Source of the DNA: Dermanyssus gallinae
Taxonomy: Eukaryota; Arthropoda; Arachnida; Mesostigmata; Dermanyssidae
Direction: 5' to 3'
DNA length: 64,000 nucleotides
NCBI GenBank assembly: GCA_003439945.1
Contig: QVRM01002137.1
Span: 62,001-126,000, forward strand
A program made the translations under genes and the position numbers. The notes beneath the pieces were generated by a model, which was given only the letters and a program-made list of their open reading frames with translations, was not told the DNA's origin and did not search any database. Of this stretch, positions 61,232 to 64,000 are shown piece after piece. Every line of letters begins with the position of its first letter. Position 1 is the stretch's first letter.

Positions 61232-61300
61232 ACGGCCTGGTCTGAACGGGTTAAGGTCCTGACGCCTTATGGAACGGCCCCCGAGACTCGAATTGACCGT
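61232..61300 (+). ncRNA. Second tRNA-like segment, probable SINE head
   Basis: TGGTCTGAACGGGTTAAGG (A-box-like) and CCCGAGACTCGAATTG (B-box-like, degenerate) are spaced as in a tRNA head. Confidence 0.3.
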
Positions 61301-61359
61301 AAGATTAGATATTCCGGGAGCAAAAGCGTTCGCACTTGACGAAGTGATCGAGGCAATGT

Positions 61360-61413
<54 letters not shown>

Positions 61414-61419
61414 AAAAAA

Positions 61420-62000
61420 CGAGTTTTCAGAAGCTATTTATTTAAGTTACGCATAAATACTGTACATACGCCGATAATACATGTTAGAAGAGACCATTTA
61501 CCGACGAGTCGACATATAAAGACCGATGTCTTTGCTAGGTGTTAGCCTAAGGTTATTTTTGCTAAAAATATCATAAATTATTTTTTATTTGGCATTTTAA
61601 TTTGAAGAAACGACGTTTGCTAGACTTTCGTAACTAGCGTATGAACTGCAGCCCGTAGGGCGTTTTAACGTATTCATATGAATACGTTATATTAATATTA
61701 TATAGTTTACACATGCAACATTCTAAATAATGCCATCCACATAGTATTGAGTAGTCTTCGTTTGATGTTTAGCGTCTGTGGATATTGCAATGTATGCCTC
61801 TGTAGAGCACGGTGTATTTTGATACAAGTTATGTCAAGAGCTACAGCGTGTCGAATAATAATTTCACATTCAGCTATCTTGCCCAAAGAGTGACACTGTT
61901 GGCACTGCACTTCTTAAGGGCACACACGTCTTACTGTGCTTTTGTGTAGTTCTTCTGTGCTACTTGATATAACACTGCTATGAAATTAAGGATAATATTA
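61420..62000. other. No firm feature
   Basis: A minus-strand frame (61910-61707) has a CQQC and several His but is not clearly a LINE knuckle or an exon. Confidence 0.3.
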
Positions 62001-62069
62001 TAGCTTTAATAGGGGCTGTCAGGGACGTCAGCCTAACAACATGCAGGGTACACATGCAGGTACCGACGT

Positions 62070-63067
62070 TCACTCCATAGTGTGTGCGTGCTTCCAGACA
62101 TCAAAGTTGTGAAACGTCCTCCAGAAGTTGCAGTTTTCCTTGGAGGGCGCATCGCGGCGGCCGAATCCCTGGCTAGATATTCGCAGATAGTCGGGGTGTT
62201 TCCGCGAGAACCGAGGCCAGGTCTGCGCGTTAGGCGTGACTGGTTCACTAAAATGACACACGTTACAAGTGCAAAAATGCCATTGCAATGTAACACTTCT
62301 GCAACCTAACTGAGTACGGCATGAGTAGATGCTGCTGATCACTTTTGTCGAAACAGGGTCGTCTGTTGTTGAACGCGTTTCGGGTGCCCCGTGCCCTATC
62401 TTGCATTGGCCACCATTAGTAAATTACCCATTTAGTAGAGACGGCTTCGTATGATCACCAGAACTAGATACGCCAATAGGCTACTATAGTAGATTAGCAA
62501 AATAGGGCATGAATGTTTCAAAATAAAAATATTCAACGGGGGCCGCAATTGCATAGAGAAGCTTAAAGCACCATCTAAGGGCCGACGTGTCCGCAAATGC
62601 ACCGTTCAGCGTACGCTTCAACGATTTGATTTCCAGTCCTTAAGATATGTTATCACCCTTTACCCGCGTTTACGAGGCGACGACAGAGTTAACCGAAGAT
62701 TCTAAAGAATTGCAATAGATTGCAAGGCAGGAAGATGCACACCGTGAAGTCTAATAGTGTGAGAGGTCTACCAGAGTGCATGGACATTGCGATATACATG
62801 TGTATATGCAATGTATGGCACATGACTAGCGCGCATCACTTCTGCACAGTTATGCGGACACATGTTAGAAAAAGAACTCACCCAGTTTTTGCGAACGAAG
62901 TCCAAGCGTCCATTATCGATGCACTGAGGTCTCTCTCGACTGTGGAGTAGACCGTCGGATGAAGCAAAGGTGCTCCAAACACAAACGGAATCTCGTCCAT
63001 GTGAGTCGGCCCAACCCACAGCGGCCAACCAAACGGGGCGGCATGCCGCTGCGGTGAGTGGGCAAAC
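62070..63067 (-). CDS. Carboxylesterase/cholinesterase-family protein, last two exons (partial gene)
   Basis: The penultimate exon (63067-62882) follows GCGTGTAG and reads FAHSPQRHAAPFGWPLWVGP, THMDEIPFVFGAPLLHP and then YSTVERDLSASIMDAWTSFA, KTG, ending GG|GTGAGT in phase 2. The last exon (62247-62070) follows TGTCATTTTAG and completes Gly: EPVTPNAQTWPRFSRKHPDY, then NFWRTFHNFDVW, stop. This is the C-terminal part of type-B carboxylesterases and acetylcholinesterases (alpha/beta-hydrolase): 'WP.W.G..H..EI.FVFG.PL', 'YS..E..LS..IM..W..FAKTG.P', 'WP....L', 'C.FW'. The catalytic His is kept (codon 63001-63003). The Ser and Glu/Asp of the triad lie in exons beyond the window. Whether it is an esterase, cholinesterase or inactive adhesion member cannot be told from this end. 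An ATTAAA-type signal may lie near 62005. Confidence 0.88.
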
Positions 63068-63069
63068 CT

Positions 63070-63594
63070 ACACGCATAGGAAGCGCAATAAATACGAGTG
63101 ACGTAGTAGATCATTCATAATGGTCGCAAAAAGATGGCTTGCTGCTCTGAGAATGGCAGAATCGATGACAATCATATTTGGTTTAAATTTAAGCTGAGAA
63201 AATAGAAGAGCTTCAGAGGCAAACATGTGTGGGTGCTTGTGACTAATATACATTTTGGCTAGAAGTTCAGTATATATGTATATGTATGTATATATATATA
63301 TATATGTTGTGACTTTCAAAATAGGCTAAGATAAGTCTGCAGCGCGATGCCCCATCGCCATTGCGTCCGCATTGTGTGCGTTGTGCGCACAATGTGCAAC
63401 TAGATCCACCAGGAACAACTACCAAGATCGAGACTTCCACCCGCGATAGGTGGTCTGTGACTCTTTATGGGCGCCATGTGATACCGCGTTTCTCAAATAT
63501 ATATATATATATATATATTATTTTAACAGTCAGCTTTATTGTCACATATGTTGTGTAGAAAAAGTACAGTTAAGTACGGCATTTATATATATAA

Positions 63595-63650
<56 letters not shown>

Positions 63651-64000
63651 ATATATATATATGCGACAAATATTTGTTTCAACGATCGCCCCATTGTTGT
63701 TTAATGTTTACATGGTTGTGTGTTCACCCCCATATATATATTTATAGTCTTCGAGGAAGCTTTAAAAAACGACATAGAGAATTGTAGAGCTCGTTAAAGT
63801 AAATATTGTTTTCCAATGAGCATGATCTTTGAGAAGTTTTGTTTGGGAGTTAGAGTGTTATTGCTAAGATCCGTGACACTGGTGTTGTTGCCTGACATAG
63901 GAGCACAAAATGTGCAATTGTGAGACAACCAGTCCTCCTATACAGAAACTACACATCGTCGTGTTCGTGAAAAAAATCAGCTTTTTTTCTGTAGAACACA
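63070..64000. other. Intron or upstream of the esterase gene, with (AT)n tracts
   Basis: (AT)n at 63291-63304, 63495-63520, 63597-63635 and 63640-63662. I found no further esterase exon before the window ends. Confidence 0.45.

Noticed and set aside
62082..62309. Plus-strand frame with VKRPPEVAVFLGGRIAAAES and an apparent acceptor
   Set aside because: It is the complement of the last esterase exon, which has family motifs and a phase-matched junction.

Overview
The window is animal nuclear DNA: AT-rich, full of long (AT)n and (TAA)n microsatellites, with small intron-containing genes and many decayed non-LTR retrotransposons. The gene content (short secreted proteins, an FMC1 gene, a carboxylesterase/cholinesterase-type gene) and the LINE types suggest an arthropod, perhaps a tick- or mite-like chelicerate. 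That placement is an inference. No prokaryotic operon, CRISPR array or plasmid feature is present.

Host genes, each supported by splice sites whose phases agree: (1) tandem paralogues A (4.1-5.8 kb) and B (16.1-19.6 kb), two-pass membrane proteins with a poly-Cys juxtamembrane stretch and a proline-rich tail ending in PPSY; (2) a putative secreted or membrane-anchored protein at 20.06-21.09 kb; (3) on the minus strand at 24.15-26.64 kb, a three-exon gene for a secreted Met/His-rich basic protein of 258 aa; (4) a terminal exon of a small secreted Cys protein at 35.2-35.6 kb; (5) FMC1, a mitochondrial LYR-type assembly factor, minus strand 49.29-50.88 kb; (6) a two-exon secreted Cys-rich protein, minus strand 55.5-56.8 kb; (7) the last two exons of a carboxylesterase/cholinesterase-family gene, minus strand 62.07-63.07 kb, whose upstream exons lie beyond the window. 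Weaker exon candidates lie at 15.6, 23.9, 28.1, 34.9, 53.2 and 58.9 kb.

Mobile DNA: a decayed APE-type LINE fills 8.2-11.5 kb (minus), another fills 11.9-13.6 kb (minus), and further relics lie at 21.5-23.3, 45.6-47.9, 53.6-54.2 and 60.0-61.0 kb. One LINE family, called X here, recurs as fragments at 0.4, 1.9, 17, 22, 54.2 and 59.3 kb; it has a C-terminal Cys/His knuckle, and two copies keep a (GATT)n tail. The main feature is a set of retrotransposons with a restriction-like endonuclease (RLE; R2/R4/Hero-like superclade) inserted in (TAA)n microsatellites at 18.0-19.2, 31.3-33.3 and 36.5-43.1 kb, with older relics to 45.4 kb. One set sits in intron 3 of paralogue B. The copies range from near full length to a 68-bp 3'UTR scrap, most share the 3' end CCTCACAATTGT, and (TAA)n separates them. 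A second RLE family lies in the same array in the opposite orientation.

All gene models come from reading the sequence: splice motifs, reading phase and remembered family motifs. No search, transcript or folding program was used.
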